Of a stretch of 30,522 nt of DNA, positions 1 through 7,877 are shown one piece after another. The number at the start of each line of letters is the position of its first letter. Position 1 is the first letter of the stretch. Position numbers and translations under genes: made by a program. This DNA is from Bacillus salipaludis (GTDB lineage: Bacteria > Bacillota > Bacilli > Bacillales_B > DSM-18226): assembly GCF_004358205.1 (NCBI RefSeq), contig NZ_SMYO01000029.1:1-30522 (forward strand), read 5' to 3'. The notes below the pieces were generated by a model that was not told the DNA's origin, did not search any database, and worked only from the letters and a program-made list of their open reading frames with translations.

Positions 1-36
1 ATCTAGTTTTGAGGGAATGATACCTCAAATAAAATA

Positions 37-154
<118 letters not shown>

Positions 155-156
155 TA

Positions 157-179
157 AGCCCCTTTAGGGGCTATTATTT
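157..179 (+). terminator. hairpin after 5S rRNA
   Basis: AGCCCC and GGGGCT form a 6-bp stem with a 4-base loop, followed by a broken T-rich tract. It may be a weak terminator or a processing hairpin between 5S and the tRNAs, since transcription must presumably continue into the tRNA array. Confidence 0.45.
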
Positions 180-196
180 TGCTGAATTTTATAGTT

Positions 197-271
197 GGCC
201 CCTTGGTCAAGCGGTTAAGACACCGCCCTTTCACGGCGGTAACACGGGTTCGAATCCCGTAGGGGTCACCA
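197..271 (+). tRNA. tRNA-Glu (TTC)
   Basis: Complete cloverleaf with acceptor GGCCCCT/AGGGGTC, anticodon loop CTTTCAC giving TTC, T-loop TTCGAAT and encoded CCA. First tRNA of the array. Confidence 0.95.
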
Positions 272-311
272 AAGTTTTTATTACGACAGTGAAAATAACT
301 GACAGTATAAT

Positions 312-387
312 GGAGGATTAGCTCAGCTGGGAGAGCATCTGCCTTACAAGCAGAGGGTCGGCGGTTCGATCCCGTCATCCTCCACCA
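312..387 (+). tRNA. tRNA-Val (TAC)
   Basis: Complete cloverleaf, acceptor GGAGGAT/ATCCTCC, anticodon TAC in the loop between TCTGC and GCAGA, encoded CCA. Confidence 0.95.
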
Positions 388-400
388 TTTAATTGGATAT

Positions 401-485
401 GCGGGTGTGGCGGAATTGGCAGACGCACCAGACTTAGGATCTGGCGCCGCAAGGCGTGGGGGTTCGACTCCCTTCACCCGCACCA
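401..485 (+). tRNA. tRNA-Leu (TAG)
   Basis: Class II tRNA with a long variable arm (GCCGCAAGGC). Anticodon TAG lies between CCAGA and TCTGG; CCA is encoded. Confidence 0.95.
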
Positions 486-492
486 TTCTTAT

Positions 493-567
493 GCGGAAGT
501 AGTTCAGTGGTAGAACACCACCTTGCCAAGGTGGGGGTCGCGGGTTCGAATCCCGTCTTCCGCTCCA
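493..567 (+). tRNA. tRNA-Gly (GCC)
   Basis: Acceptor GCGGAAG/CTTCCGC, anticodon GCC between CCACC and GGTGG, encoded CCA. Confidence 0.95.
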
Positions 568-571
568 ATTT

Positions 572-660
572 GCCGGGGTGGCGGAACTGGCAGACGCACA
601 GGACTTAAAATCCTGCGGTAGGTGACTACCGTACCGGTTCGATTCCGGTCCTCGGCACCA
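572..660 (+). tRNA. tRNA-Leu (TAA)
   Basis: Class II tRNA with a long variable arm (GGTAGGTGACTACC). Anticodon TAA lies between CAGGA and TCCTG; CCA is encoded. Confidence 0.95.
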
Positions 661-692
661 GTATTTTGCGCATGCAAAATAACTTTCATAAT

Positions 693-769
<77 letters not shown>

Positions 770-777
770 TATTTTTA

Positions 778-854
778 CGGGAAGTAGCTCAGCTTGGTAG
801 AGCACTTGGTTTGGGACCAAGGGGTCGCAGGTTCGAATCCTGTCTTCCCGACCA
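778..854 (+). tRNA. tRNA-Pro (TGG)
   Basis: Acceptor CGGGAAG/CTTCCCG, anticodon TGG between CTTGG and CCAAG, encoded CCA. It is the last tRNA in the array with an encoded CCA. Confidence 0.95.
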
Positions 855-876
855 GTCAAAATGATATTAATACCAT

Positions 877-949
877 GGGGCCTTAGCTCAGCTGGGAGAG
901 CGCCTGCTTTGCACGCAGGAGGTCAGCGGTTCGATCCCGCTAGGCTCCA
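877..949 (+). tRNA. tRNA-Ala (TGC)
   Basis: Acceptor GGGGCCT/AGGCTCC (one G-U), anticodon TGC between CCTGC and GCAGG. CCA is not encoded (the gene ends at the discriminator A), so CCA must be added enzymatically. Confidence 0.93.
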
Positions 950-976
950 TTCCTTTTTGGGGAAATTAGTCAAATT

Positions 977-1279
<303 letters not shown>

Positions 1280-1284
1280 TATAT

Positions 1285-1358
1285 GGTCCGGTAGTTCAGT
1301 TGGTTAGAATGCCTGCCTGTCACGCAGGAGGTCGCGGGTTCGAGTCCCGTCCGGACCG
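1285..1358 (+). tRNA. tRNA-Asp (GTC)
   Basis: Acceptor GGTCCGG/CCGGACC, anticodon GTC between CCTGC and GCAGG, discriminator G, no encoded CCA. Confidence 0.95.
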
Positions 1359-1408
1359 TTCTTTTACCCCAGTAGGATATACCTGCTGTTGATATAGATT
1401 TTTTTTAT

Positions 1409-1478
1409 GGCTCAGTAGCTCAGTTGGTAGATCACGATCGACCAGTATCCCCGGTTCAAATCAGGGAGGCCGACCACC
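1409..1478 (+). pseudogene. degenerate tRNA, tRNA-Phe-like 5' half
   Basis: The 5' half (GGCTCAGTAGCTCAGTTGG) closely matches Bacillus tRNA-Phe through the D arm. After that no anticodon stem can be drawn, the D stem is broken (GCTC against GATC), the T stem has a mismatch, and the 3' end does not pair with the acceptor. A T-loop-like TTCAAAT remains. The position directly after tRNA-Asp is where tRNA-Phe sits in the Bacillus subtilis array as I remember it. Read as a decayed or recombined tRNA-Phe. Confidence 0.7.
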
Positions 1479-1505
1479 GGTATTGTAAAAAATAAAATAT
1501 CATTT

Positions 1506-1576
1506 GCGGGTGTAGTTTAGTGGTAAAACCACAGCCTTCCAAGCTGTTGTTGTGGGTTCGATTCCCATCACCCGCT
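1506..1576 (+). tRNA. tRNA-Gly (TCC)
   Basis: Acceptor GCGGGTG/CACCCGC, anticodon TCC between CAGCC and GGCTG-like pairing, discriminator T, no encoded CCA. Last tRNA of the array. Confidence 0.93.
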
Positions 1577-1616
1577 TCAATCTTGAAAGAGTTTAAATAT
1601 TAAAAAAATATCTTTG

Positions 1617-1652
1617 AAAAAGCCGTAACCTCCTGATAGGTTACGGCTTTTT
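1617..1652 (+). terminator. terminator of the rRNA-tRNA operon
   Basis: AGCCGTAACC pairs with GGTTACGGCT around an 8-base loop, with A-tract before and T-tract after. Strong Rho-independent terminator ending the tRNA array. Confidence 0.9.
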
Positions 1653-1780
1653 AAGTTCCTACTTAGTATTTATAATAGAATTGGAGGAATTAGGAAAGAG
1701 ACTGAATGGATAATAGTATTTGTGAAGCTGTCTTTTTCGTCAAAAGGAAGGTTAAAATTGCAATCGGAAGGAAGAGAACT

Positions 1781-2575
1781 ATGATTAGAAGACTAAATAA
1801 AAATGATCATGAGGTTTGTCTTAATTTCCTAAAGACCCGACCTGCTGAAAATTTATTTATCATTGGTGACATTGAAGCATATGGTTATGAACAAGAGTTT
1901 CAAAAGCTTTGGGGAGAGTTTAACGAAAGAGGAAAATTGATTGCTGTCTTGTTAAAGTATGAGGAAAACTATATACCATTTGCGACAGAAGCTTTTAATG
2001 CTAATGGATTTGCCGAGATCATGTCTAAAGATCCTGCTTTTAAGATGATGTCTGGACTTAAGGAAATCACAGAACAAATGGAGCCATACTTGCCTCAACC
2101 ATATAAAAGGAAAAGACAAACCTATTATGCTAAGTGTACCAAATTGAATGTTGATCCTACGAATATTGATTTTTCGAATATTCAACAAGCAACTCCCACG
2201 GATGCAGCGGATCTTGTTATCTTATTAACCTCTATTCCAGAGTTTTGCAATTCAACTATCACAGTGGATAGAAAAATTCGTGAATGGAAAGACGGCAGTT
2301 CCCGGTCATTTTTTCTAGAGGACGATGGAAAAATGGTTTCCACTGCCTCAACAGCTGCAGAAAATTCATTGTCTGCAATGGTTGTGGGGGTAGCTACGTT
2401 AGAAGACTATAAGAAAAAAGGATATGCAACCAAGTGTATGCTTAGGCTATGCAGCCAACTTTTAAGCGAGGGGAAAGAACTTTGTTTGTTCTACGATAAT
2501 CCTGAAGCGGGAGCGATTTATAAGCGAATTGGCTTTGAGGATATTGGTTTTTGGATGATGTATACCTATCGATAA
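1781..2575 (+). CDS. GNAT family N-acetyltransferase
   Basis: Predicted 264-aa cytoplasmic acyltransferase using acetyl-CoA; the acceptor is unknown. The C-terminal third has the GNAT fold pattern: a strand ending in the VVGVAT segment, then the acetyl-CoA loop YKKKGYAT and a following helix, and late residues YKRIGFEDIGFW typical of the final GNAT strands. The N-terminal part resembles the second, degenerate lobe seen in some two-lobed GNATs. I chose ATG 1781 because GGAAGGAAG lies just upstream and the protein then starts MIRRLNKNDH, a usual GNAT start. An in-frame ATG at 1706 would add 25 residues, lysine/arginine-rich in their second half, and also has a purine-rich site. First gene of a three-gene unit; the hydrolase follows after 15 bases. 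Confidence 0.85.
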   Translation: MIRRLNKNDHEVCLNFLKTRPAENLFIIGDIEAYGYEQEFQKLWGEFNERGKLIAVLLKYEENYIPFATEAFNANGFAEIMSKDPAFKMMSGLKEITEQMEPYLPQPYKRKRQTYYAKCTKLNVDPTNIDFSNIQQATPTDAADLVILLTSIPEFCNSTITVDRKIREWKDGSSRSFFLEDDGKMVSTASTAAENSLSAMVVGVATLEDYKKKGYATKCMLRLCSQLLSEGKELCLFYDNPEAGAIYKRIGFEDIGFWMMYTYR

Positions 2576-2590
2576 AGATCGAGGTGTTCT

Positions 2591-3472
2591 ATGAGGACGG
2601 GAACCATTTTTAAAAACCCGGAAGGAAAAAGAAAACTTTCTCAACACTATGAAAATTATCTTCAATCATTAAAGTTTGAGGTTGATAGAATCTATATCAA
2701 TACAAGCTTTGGGAAAACTCATATGCTAGTAGCAGGACCTGTCGAAGGAAAACCATTGTTTATATTTCAAGGTGGCAACTGTATCAATCCAATGACATTA
2801 TCATGGTTTTCACCGTTGACCGATCAATATCGAATCTATGCCCCTGATACAATTGGTCATCCAGGATACAGTGATGAAACTAGGATTTCTGCGAAGGATG
2901 GAAGTTTTGCGATCTGGATTGAAGAATTAATGGATTACTTTGGGATGAAGAGTTGCGGATTTATTGGAGCGTCCTACGGAGCCGGGATTATATTGAGAAT
3001 GGCCTCCTTTAAGCCTGATAAAATTGATTGCTCCGTCTTAGTGTCACCAGCGGGAATCCAGTTAGGTTCTAAAATAAAAATGATTAAGAATATATTTCTC
3101 CCGTTAATTTTATTTAAAGCTACATCCTCTGAAAAATATCTTAATCAAATCGCTGGTGCCATGTCCGATCGTCGTATGAAAGAAATCGATAAACAAATCA
3201 TCGGTGATATTTTTAAATACATCAAACTCGAACAAGATATGCCAAAATTGACAGAAAAAGAGGAATTACGAAATTATCATTCACCAACGCTAGTCATCGC
3301 GGGGGAAAAGGATATTTTTTTTCCTGAAAACAGCATAAGTAAAGCAGCAAATGAAATCATACCGAATTTAATAGCTTTCCAATCTTTTAATATGGGACAT
3401 TTTCCTTCGGAAGAAAATTTGGTGAAAATTAACGCGGGGATTAATGAGTTTCTAAATACGCACTACGAATGA
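2591..3472 (+). CDS. alpha/beta hydrolase
   Basis: 293-aa alpha/beta-hydrolase-fold protein, probably an esterase or peptidase-like enzyme of unknown substrate. Visible signs are an oxyanion-region IFQGGNC near residue 60, a nucleophile elbow GASYG (Ser in G-x-S-x-G) near residue 129, an acid candidate in AGEKDIFFP near residue 235, and the catalytic His in NMGHFPSEE near residue 275. No signal peptide, so it should be cytoplasmic. The ATG has a GAGGTG ribosome site 5 bases upstream. Its TGA stop lies within the ribosome-binding region of the PhzF-like gene, so the two are probably translationally coupled. Confidence 0.88.
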   Translation: MRTGTIFKNPEGKRKLSQHYENYLQSLKFEVDRIYINTSFGKTHMLVAGPVEGKPLFIFQGGNCINPMTLSWFSPLTDQYRIYAPDTIGHPGYSDETRISAKDGSFAIWIEELMDYFGMKSCGFIGASYGAGIILRMASFKPDKIDCSVLVSPAGIQLGSKIKMIKNIFLPLILFKATSSEKYLNQIAGAMSDRRMKEIDKQIIGDIFKYIKLEQDMPKLTEKEELRNYHSPTLVIAGEKDIFFPENSISKAANEIIPNLIAFQSFNMGHFPSEENLVKINAGINEFLNTHYE

Positions 3473-3486
3473 AGGAGAGAAGCAAA

Positions 3487-4368
3487 TTGAAGAAAATTAA
3501 TTATTCAATTGTGGATGTTTTTTCACAAGGGAAATATACAGGAAATCAGCTTGCTGTTTTTAAGAATGCTGGAAATTTATCTGATGAGGAGATGCAGCAA
3601 ATCGCCAAGGAAATGAATTATTCTGAAACGACTTTTATTTTATCTAATGTGAAAAATAACGGGGGATATGATGTTCGGATTTTTACGCCGAATGAAGAAG
3701 TTCCTTTTGCTGGCCACCCGACATTGGGTACGGCGTATATTATTCAAAATGAAATTCTAGCAGAACCAACGGACAAACTTAAGTTAAATTTTAAAGCTGG
3801 TCAGATCCCCGTTTCCTTCGACCATCAAGAAGAAGTGATTTGGATGAAGCAAAATGAACCAACTTTCGGTCAAGTTTTAGAAGCTGATAAAGTTGCTGAA
3901 GTTTTAAACATCGATAAAGAATACATAAATGTAAAATATCCTATCCAGGAGGTCTCCACGGGTCTTCCAGTGATTATTGTCCCTTTAACCTCTTTAGAAG
4001 CTGTTAAAAAAGTAAAGATTAACAAAGAAAAATACTTTGAGCTAATTGAATATAGGGAAGCAAAAGCGATCCTGGTTTTTTCTCCTGAAGCCTATCATCC
4101 AGAAAATGATTTAAATGTTCGTGATTTTGGAGATTATTATGGGATTCCTGAGGATGCGGCTACGGGAAGCTCGAACGGCTGCTTAGCCGGGTACTTATTA
4201 AAGTACCGATTTTTTGAAAAAAATGAAATTGATCTTCGTGTCGAACAAGGATATGAAATGAACAGGGCTTCTTTATTGTTTTTAAAAGCAAGTGATGCTG
4301 ATGGGAAAATTAGTGTTTTTGTAGGTGGCAGGGTAGAAAAAATCGCTCAGGGTGAATGGTTTCTGTAG
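3487..4368 (+). CDS. PhzF family isomerase/epimerase-like protein
   Basis: 293-aa PhzF superfamily protein (diaminopimelate-epimerase-like fold, two similar lobes). Family signs are the start YSIVDVFSQGKYTGNQLAVF, the conserved acidic residue in MNYSETTF, FAGHPTLGTAY, and the second-lobe stretch EDAATGSSNGCLAGYL. The family includes phenazine-pathway PhzF but most members have unknown substrates, and there are no phenazine genes nearby, so phenazine synthesis should not be inferred. I chose TTG 3487 because AAGGAGAG lies 8 bases upstream; an ATG at 3469 overlaps the hydrolase stop, has no good site and adds six non-family residues. Last gene of the GNAT-hydrolase-PhzF unit. Confidence 0.88.
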   Translation: MKKINYSIVDVFSQGKYTGNQLAVFKNAGNLSDEEMQQIAKEMNYSETTFILSNVKNNGGYDVRIFTPNEEVPFAGHPTLGTAYIIQNEILAEPTDKLKLNFKAGQIPVSFDHQEEVIWMKQNEPTFGQVLEADKVAEVLNIDKEYINVKYPIQEVSTGLPVIIVPLTSLEAVKKVKINKEKYFELIEYREAKAILVFSPEAYHPENDLNVRDFGDYYGIPEDAATGSSNGCLAGYLLKYRFFEKNEIDLRVEQGYEMNRASLLFLKASDADGKISVFVGGRVEKIAQGEWFL

Positions 4369-4398
4369 TCGTTTTTTTGAGAATCAATCATACAAAGT

Positions 4399-4418
4399 GT
4401 GGAAAAAATTTTTTCCAC
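4399..4418 (+). terminator. AT-rich palindrome after the PhzF-like gene
   Basis: A perfect 20-bp palindrome, GTGG-A6-T6-CCAC, lies 30 bases after the stop. It could act as a weak terminator or a protein-binding site. The remaining bases to 4649 show no gene. Confidence 0.4.
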
Positions 4419-4649
4419 CCTTTACCGTCATCTTTTGATTGGACGTTCCAATGTAAGGATTTCATCTTCAAGGGAAGAAAACTTCTGTTCCACTACATGT
4501 TTTACATCTAAGAAGCGGTGTGAAAGGCTAATTTAATCTAAAAGTATTAACCTAGTAATAGAAAAATAAGGAAATAGAATGTGGTGATGAAAAAGAATAT
4601 GGCTTAAAATAGAAACAAGTAATTAAATTTACTAGAGGAGGATCTGCCA

Positions 4650-5363
4650 ATGCCTTTACGAAATTATACCGTTTTGAAAGGGAAAGTTGTGAACACTGCC
4701 ATCGGTCGCTCCGGAAACCCTCATTTTGAAATTCATCTTAAAGATGACCAAGAGACGAATTATCGAATCGCGGTTAACATTCAATCAGGAACGCACCCCT
4801 CGGAAGTTCTTTACTATGTTAGCGAGAATTTTAACTCCGAACAAATCACAAAATTGCCATCACTCCCTTCTGGATTTATTCCCATCACGAACGACAATCG
4901 GGATATTGCCCTCGACTATATTCGCGGGGGATTATTCGACCCCAAGGAAATGGTTGCCCTTCCACCTTTTAAACCTGGTCTCAATAATGATTTAAATGAA
5001 AAAGTAGAGTACTACATCAAGGAAGCCATGGAGAAAAATGCAACTCTATATGCTTATGGTGAGAGATGGGGACCGGAAGAGGATAATCCGGATCAATATT
5101 TTCACTTTTTACCTGGTAACGGGATCCATGATATTCATATGAATCAGGGGAATGTGGGCCGATGGAAAAATGATGATGGAATCTGGCAAGACGGTGAGAT
5201 CCTTATTCATTTTACCGAAGAGAATCGATGGGCAGGGATTTTTTTAGCCTTCCAATCCCAATCCTGGTGTACGGATGATAACGGACATGCAATTGAATCC
5301 GTAAATAAATGTAATCATTTAAACGTTGCAAATGTCAGCAACCATCTACAATCTTTGTACTGA
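4650..5363 (+). CDS. DUF2278 family protein (YukJ-like)
   Basis: 237-aa soluble protein that I recognise as DUF2278, the family of Bacillus subtilis YukJ. It starts PLRNYTVLKGKVVNTAIGR and contains the family's typical middle section (NDDGIWQDGEILIHF) and the ending FLAFQSQSWCTDDNGHA. The molecular function of the family is not known to me. No signal peptide or membrane segment. ATG 4650 has a strong AGAGGAGG site 8 bases upstream. It appears monocistronic: palindromes lie on both sides (4399-4418 and 5403-5417). Confidence 0.85.
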   Translation: MPLRNYTVLKGKVVNTAIGRSGNPHFEIHLKDDQETNYRIAVNIQSGTHPSEVLYYVSENFNSEQITKLPSLPSGFIPITNDNRDIALDYIRGGLFDPKEMVALPPFKPGLNNDLNEKVEYYIKEAMEKNATLYAYGERWGPEEDNPDQYFHFLPGNGIHDIHMNQGNVGRWKNDDGIWQDGEILIHFTEENRWAGIFLAFQSQSWCTDDNGHAIESVNKCNHLNVANVSNHLQSLY

Positions 5364-5402
5364 GCTATAGTTGGAAATTCACCTATTATAAGGCCTGAAT
5401 TC

Positions 5403-5417
5403 GGGGGTCTGACCCCC
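5403..5417 (+). terminator. GC-rich hairpin GGGGGTCTGACCCCC
   Basis: A perfect short inverted repeat (GGGGGT/ACCCCC) lies 40 bases after the DUF2278 stop. No T-tract follows, so it is a poor terminator. It resembles short dispersed GGGGTCTGACCCC-type elements that I associate with Bacillus intergenic regions. Confidence 0.4.
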
Positions 5418-5444
5418 ACTCAGCAAAAGTTTATAGAAAATGTG

Positions 5445-5479
5445 AAAATCACCTTGCACTTATAGTGCAAGGTGATTTT
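5445..5479. terminator. bidirectional terminator
   Basis: A perfect 15-bp stem (AAAATCACCTTGCAC paired with GTGCAAGGTGATTTT) around a 5-base loop. The outer A/T tracts give a T-rich 3' arm on both strands. It sits 14 bases beyond the end of the leftward GIY-YIG gene and downstream of the rightward DUF2278 gene. Confidence 0.8.
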
Positions 5480-5492
5480 ATGTTGACGGAAT

Positions 5493-5867
5493 TTATTTAT
5501 AAAACACTTTGTCAATATTGTATTTTGCGTGCTGCTTGTTGATGATATAGGTTTCGTAAATTTCTCTTTCCGTTGGATCTTCGACGACGCAAACCGCAAT
5601 TTTATATACTTCATCACGGTGCATTTTAATGGGGGAAACGGTATCCTCAAAATGTTTCTTTACTCTTGGACGCAATTTCCGTGCTTTGCCGACATATAAC
5701 AGTTCATCCTCTGCGTTAAAAAGTAGGATAATCCCGCCTTTATCACGAGGAATTCGATGATAATCCGTAAAACCATATTCACTGCTAATCACAGCTTCTA
5801 CTTTTTCACCTAACTGTCTTTGTTTCGTTATTACAACATCAGGATTTGGTATTTCAATCTTTATCAT
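5493..5867 (-). CDS. GIY-YIG nuclease-family protein
   Basis: 124-aa protein with a single GIY-YIG domain, the nuclease fold of UvrC and small excision-repair-like endonucleases. The GIY equivalent is GGIILLFNAEDELLYVGKA (first motif GGIILLF, second motif LLYVGKA), followed by the conserved basic helix RKLRPRVKKHF and an acidic residue in EREIYETYIINKQ that could be the metal ligand. No second domain, so the partner and DNA target are unknown. I chose ATG 5867 because AGGAAG lies 8 bases upstream; a GTG at 5876 overlaps that spacer. Single-gene leftward unit with its own terminator. Confidence 0.82.
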   Translation of the reverse strand: MIKIEIPNPDVVITKQRQLGEKVEAVISSEYGFTDYHRIPRDKGGIILLFNAEDELLYVGKARKLRPRVKKHFEDTVSPIKMHRDEVYKIAVCVVEDPTEREIYETYIINKQHAKYNIDKVFYK

Positions 5868-5985
5868 AATCTTCACTTCCTATTCTGAGGTAAAACGTAA
5901 TTTAAGCTCTCTTCAAAATACATTAGCTAGCAGTTATTTTCAAGTTTTGGGGGTTGTTGCTGAGAATAACTGCTCCTATTGTCGA

Positions 5986-6117
5986 ATATCAACAAATTTT
6001 TGAGGGATATCAACACTTTTTCGAGGATATCAACACTTTTTCGAGGATATCGACACAAAAATGGATTATATCAACAAAATTTAAACAGATATCAACACTT
6101 TTCGGATTATATCAACA
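5986..6117 (+). repeat. seven-box ATATCAACA array phased at 20-21 bp
   Basis: ATATCAACA (one copy ATATCGACA) starts at 5986, 6007, 6027, 6047, 6068, 6089 and 6109, with intervals 21, 20, 20, 21, 21 and 20 bp. Spacers are alike but not identical (TTTTTCGAGG in several). The alternating 20/21 spacing shifts reading frame, so it is not protein-coding selection. About two helical turns per step would put every box on one DNA face. It lies between the starts/ends of leftward genes; function unknown. Confidence 0.9.
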
Positions 6118-6139
6118 ATTACGCTCTAAAGCCTCATCA

Positions 6140-6679
6140 TTATTTTAATTTTAAAACGGGTATTTGAAAGTAAAGAACCAGAAAAATCGTACATATAAAA
6201 CAGAGACCCCATGCCAATAAGGGTCTTTTTTGATGAATTGTGATACCAATAAATATAAAAAACCAAACAATTAATGACCACCAAAAGTTCCATCCATTGT
6301 GATAGGACATAAGTTTCATCAATAAAAAAATGGTCTCTATGACTGTGAATACAATACTCCATACGAAAATATAAGAAAATTGTATAACGAATTGAGTCTT
6401 GTTTGGATAATGTGAAAGAAAAGTTAATATGATGAGAGGGATATTTGTATAAGCAATAAAAAAATCAGCTATCGTATGATTGGGAACTAATAAGGATTTA
6501 TGGAAGAACCAGAGTGAATGTTTATAGGTAATGATGGCAATAAAAAAGTCTACACTAATAGCAAATAGGATGGTTGAGTAATATTCTCTCCAATTTTTCC
6601 AATCGGCAAATATGATTGCTGCAACAAGAAGTATTATTGAAAATAGTAAAGGGAAGTATCTAAATAGTTCGTGAACCAT
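6140..6679 (-). CDS. CBO0543 family membrane protein
   Basis: 179-aa integral membrane protein with about six hydrophobic segments (roughly residues 8-25, 38-54, 70-88, 97-118, 130-147 and 153-172), including the family-like early WKNWREYYSTILFAISVDFF. I recognise this as the CBO0543 family, common in spore-forming Firmicutes and of unknown function. The start has AGGAGG 5 bases upstream of ATG. It stands alone; the ATATCAACA array lies 23 bases past its 3' end. Confidence 0.8.
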   Translation of the reverse strand: MVHELFRYFPLLFSIILLVAAIIFADWKNWREYYSTILFAISVDFFIAIITYKHSLWFFHKSLLVPNHTIADFFIAYTNIPLIILTFLSHYPNKTQFVIQFSYIFVWSIVFTVIETIFLLMKLMSYHNGWNFWWSLIVWFFIFIGITIHQKRPLLAWGLCFICTIFLVLYFQIPVLKLK

Positions 6680-7274
6680 AGTGTCCTCCTATAAGTCCCA
6701 GTCAATATGCCATTTTATTATGTCCATAATAAGGAAATTATTTTCAGGTTTTATTGAGGAACCCTTTCTGGGGATTTTGACAATGTTTTTACTGAAGTAA
6801 GGCGGGAAATCCTTATTTAACAACCTATTTCCGGATACTAATCAATTGTTTGATTAGTAGGCTGGTTTGTAGGAACTAGTCAAAATATGCGGGATATGCT
6901 GGATTTTGATAGTTTGGGAGATTATACGGAAAAAACAGAACGATCTTATCGACAAAATATTTCCTAGGAAACTAGCCAATGTTCGTTTTCTAAAAGGATT
7001 TGCTCCGGTTTTAATTAAACGTTTGATTGGAAAAGAAGGCGCTGAACTTGTCGATTTGTGTAGTAAACTGGTAGAAAGACGGCTGGTATTTACAATTGGG
7101 AGGAAAACTAGATGGGGGAAGAACAGTTACTTACTTTGGCTTTGAGTTGGTTCAAATGTCACATCAATTTAATCTGTTTGCAAAAATTGAATCCTCTTTT
7201 TGTTCTATAATAACTATGATTATAGATATTTTTATGTCCTTCTAGGAATAATTAATAGATGGGGGAATGATTTC
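6680..7274. other. gap with a possible operator and possible decayed gene
   Basis: Nearly 600 bases without a confident gene. It holds a 9-bp inverted repeat ACTAATCAA/TTGATTAGT (6837-6845 and 6850-6858, 4-base loop), which could be an operator, and a stretch from about 6885 to 7145 with coding-like pieces in shifting frames (listed separately). A TATAAT hexamer at 7206-7211 could be the -10 of the gene starting at 7275, though no convincing -35 sits at the right distance. Confidence 0.5.
6885..7145 (+). pseudogene. possible frameshifted gene remnant
   Basis: One frame gives MRDMLDFDSLGDYTEKTERS and stops at a TAG near 6965. A second frame, open from 6906 (TTG, no ribosome site) to 7145, gives a stretch with FLKGFAPVLIKRLIGKEGAE and then a stop. 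The two could be parts of one gene joined by a frameshift near 6960. I do not recognise the family and no intact start signal exists. It could equally be a chance open frame. Confidence 0.25.
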
Positions 7275-7877
7275 ATGAATTCTTGCAGTAATTGTGGTAG
7301 AAAAGTTAATAAATCTAGTGGATTCTGTCCGAACTGCGGTTCGGGAATCACTAAAGATCATAAAAATATATCCCCAAACCCTAATTCCCGTGTGGAAAAA
7401 AAGAAATATCGTTCGAAAAATAAGAAAATAGTGGCCGTTGGATCCATTGTTGGGATGCTGGCTGTTGTAAGTGTCACTCCGTTCGTAGTTAAAGGCCTTC
7501 AAAAGCCAGTAACAAAAACAAGTGTTACAGCAACTAAAAAGGTTGCTCCATCAACAGAGAAAACGGCAGAAAATAAAAAAGAATCTAGTGACCTTTTGCC
7601 AGAAAGTTCAAAACCTTCTTCTTCCGATTATATTATACCTACTAGTAATAAAAGGTTGCTGAGCTTAGACGACATAGATATCTTACCAAAATGGCAGCTT
7701 CGTTTAGCCAGAAATGAAATCTACGCCCGTCATGGCTATGTGTTTAAATCGAAGGATTTGCAAAAGTATTTTTCAGGTAAATCGTGGTATCATGCCAATG
7801 CATCCTTTGATGGCTCATTAAATGATGTAGAAAGACAAAATGTAACCACCATCAAGGCAAGAGAGGACAGTCTATAG
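7275..7877 (+). CDS. zinc-ribbon, single-TM, YARHG-domain protein
   Basis: 200-aa membrane protein of three parts. A short cytoplasmic zinc ribbon has two CxxC pairs (C4/C7 and C18/C21). A lysine-rich stretch precedes one membrane segment at about residues 51-71. Then comes a Ser/Thr/Lys-rich linker (about 75-130) and a C-terminal YARHG domain (about 140-200) with the signature NEIYARHGYVF. YARHG domains are extracellular and thought to act at the cell wall; the exact role is unknown. ATG 7275 has GGGGGAA upstream; an upstream in-frame start near 7200 adds residues that precede the zinc ribbon and is unlikely. Its TAG stop overlaps the GTG start of the amidase, so the pair is an operon with a cell-wall theme. 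Confidence 0.85.
   Translation: MNSCSNCGRKVNKSSGFCPNCGSGITKDHKNISPNPNSRVEKKKYRSKNKKIVAVGSIVGMLAVVSVTPFVVKGLQKPVTKTSVTATKKVAPSTEKTAENKKESSDLLPESSKPSSSDYIIPTSNKRLLSLDDIDILPKWQLRLARNEIYARHGYVFKSKDLQKYFSGKSWYHANASFDGSLNDVERQNVTTIKAREDSL

Noticed and set aside
3469..3489. ATG at 3469 as the PhzF-like start
   Set aside because: It overlaps the hydrolase stop and lacks a ribosome site; TTG 3487 has AAGGAGAG at good distance and matches the family start.
3487..4368. Phenazine biosynthesis
   Set aside because: PhzF-family membership alone does not show this; no other phenazine genes are present.
5986..6117. CRISPR array
   Set aside because: The repeated core is only about 9 bases, spacers are similar to each other, the period is 20-21 bp, and there are no cas genes.
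5954..6167. Open frames across the ATATCAACA array
   Set aside because: Two short frames overlap in different phases, there is no good ribosome site, and the 20/21-bp spacing shifts frame, so the pattern is not coding.
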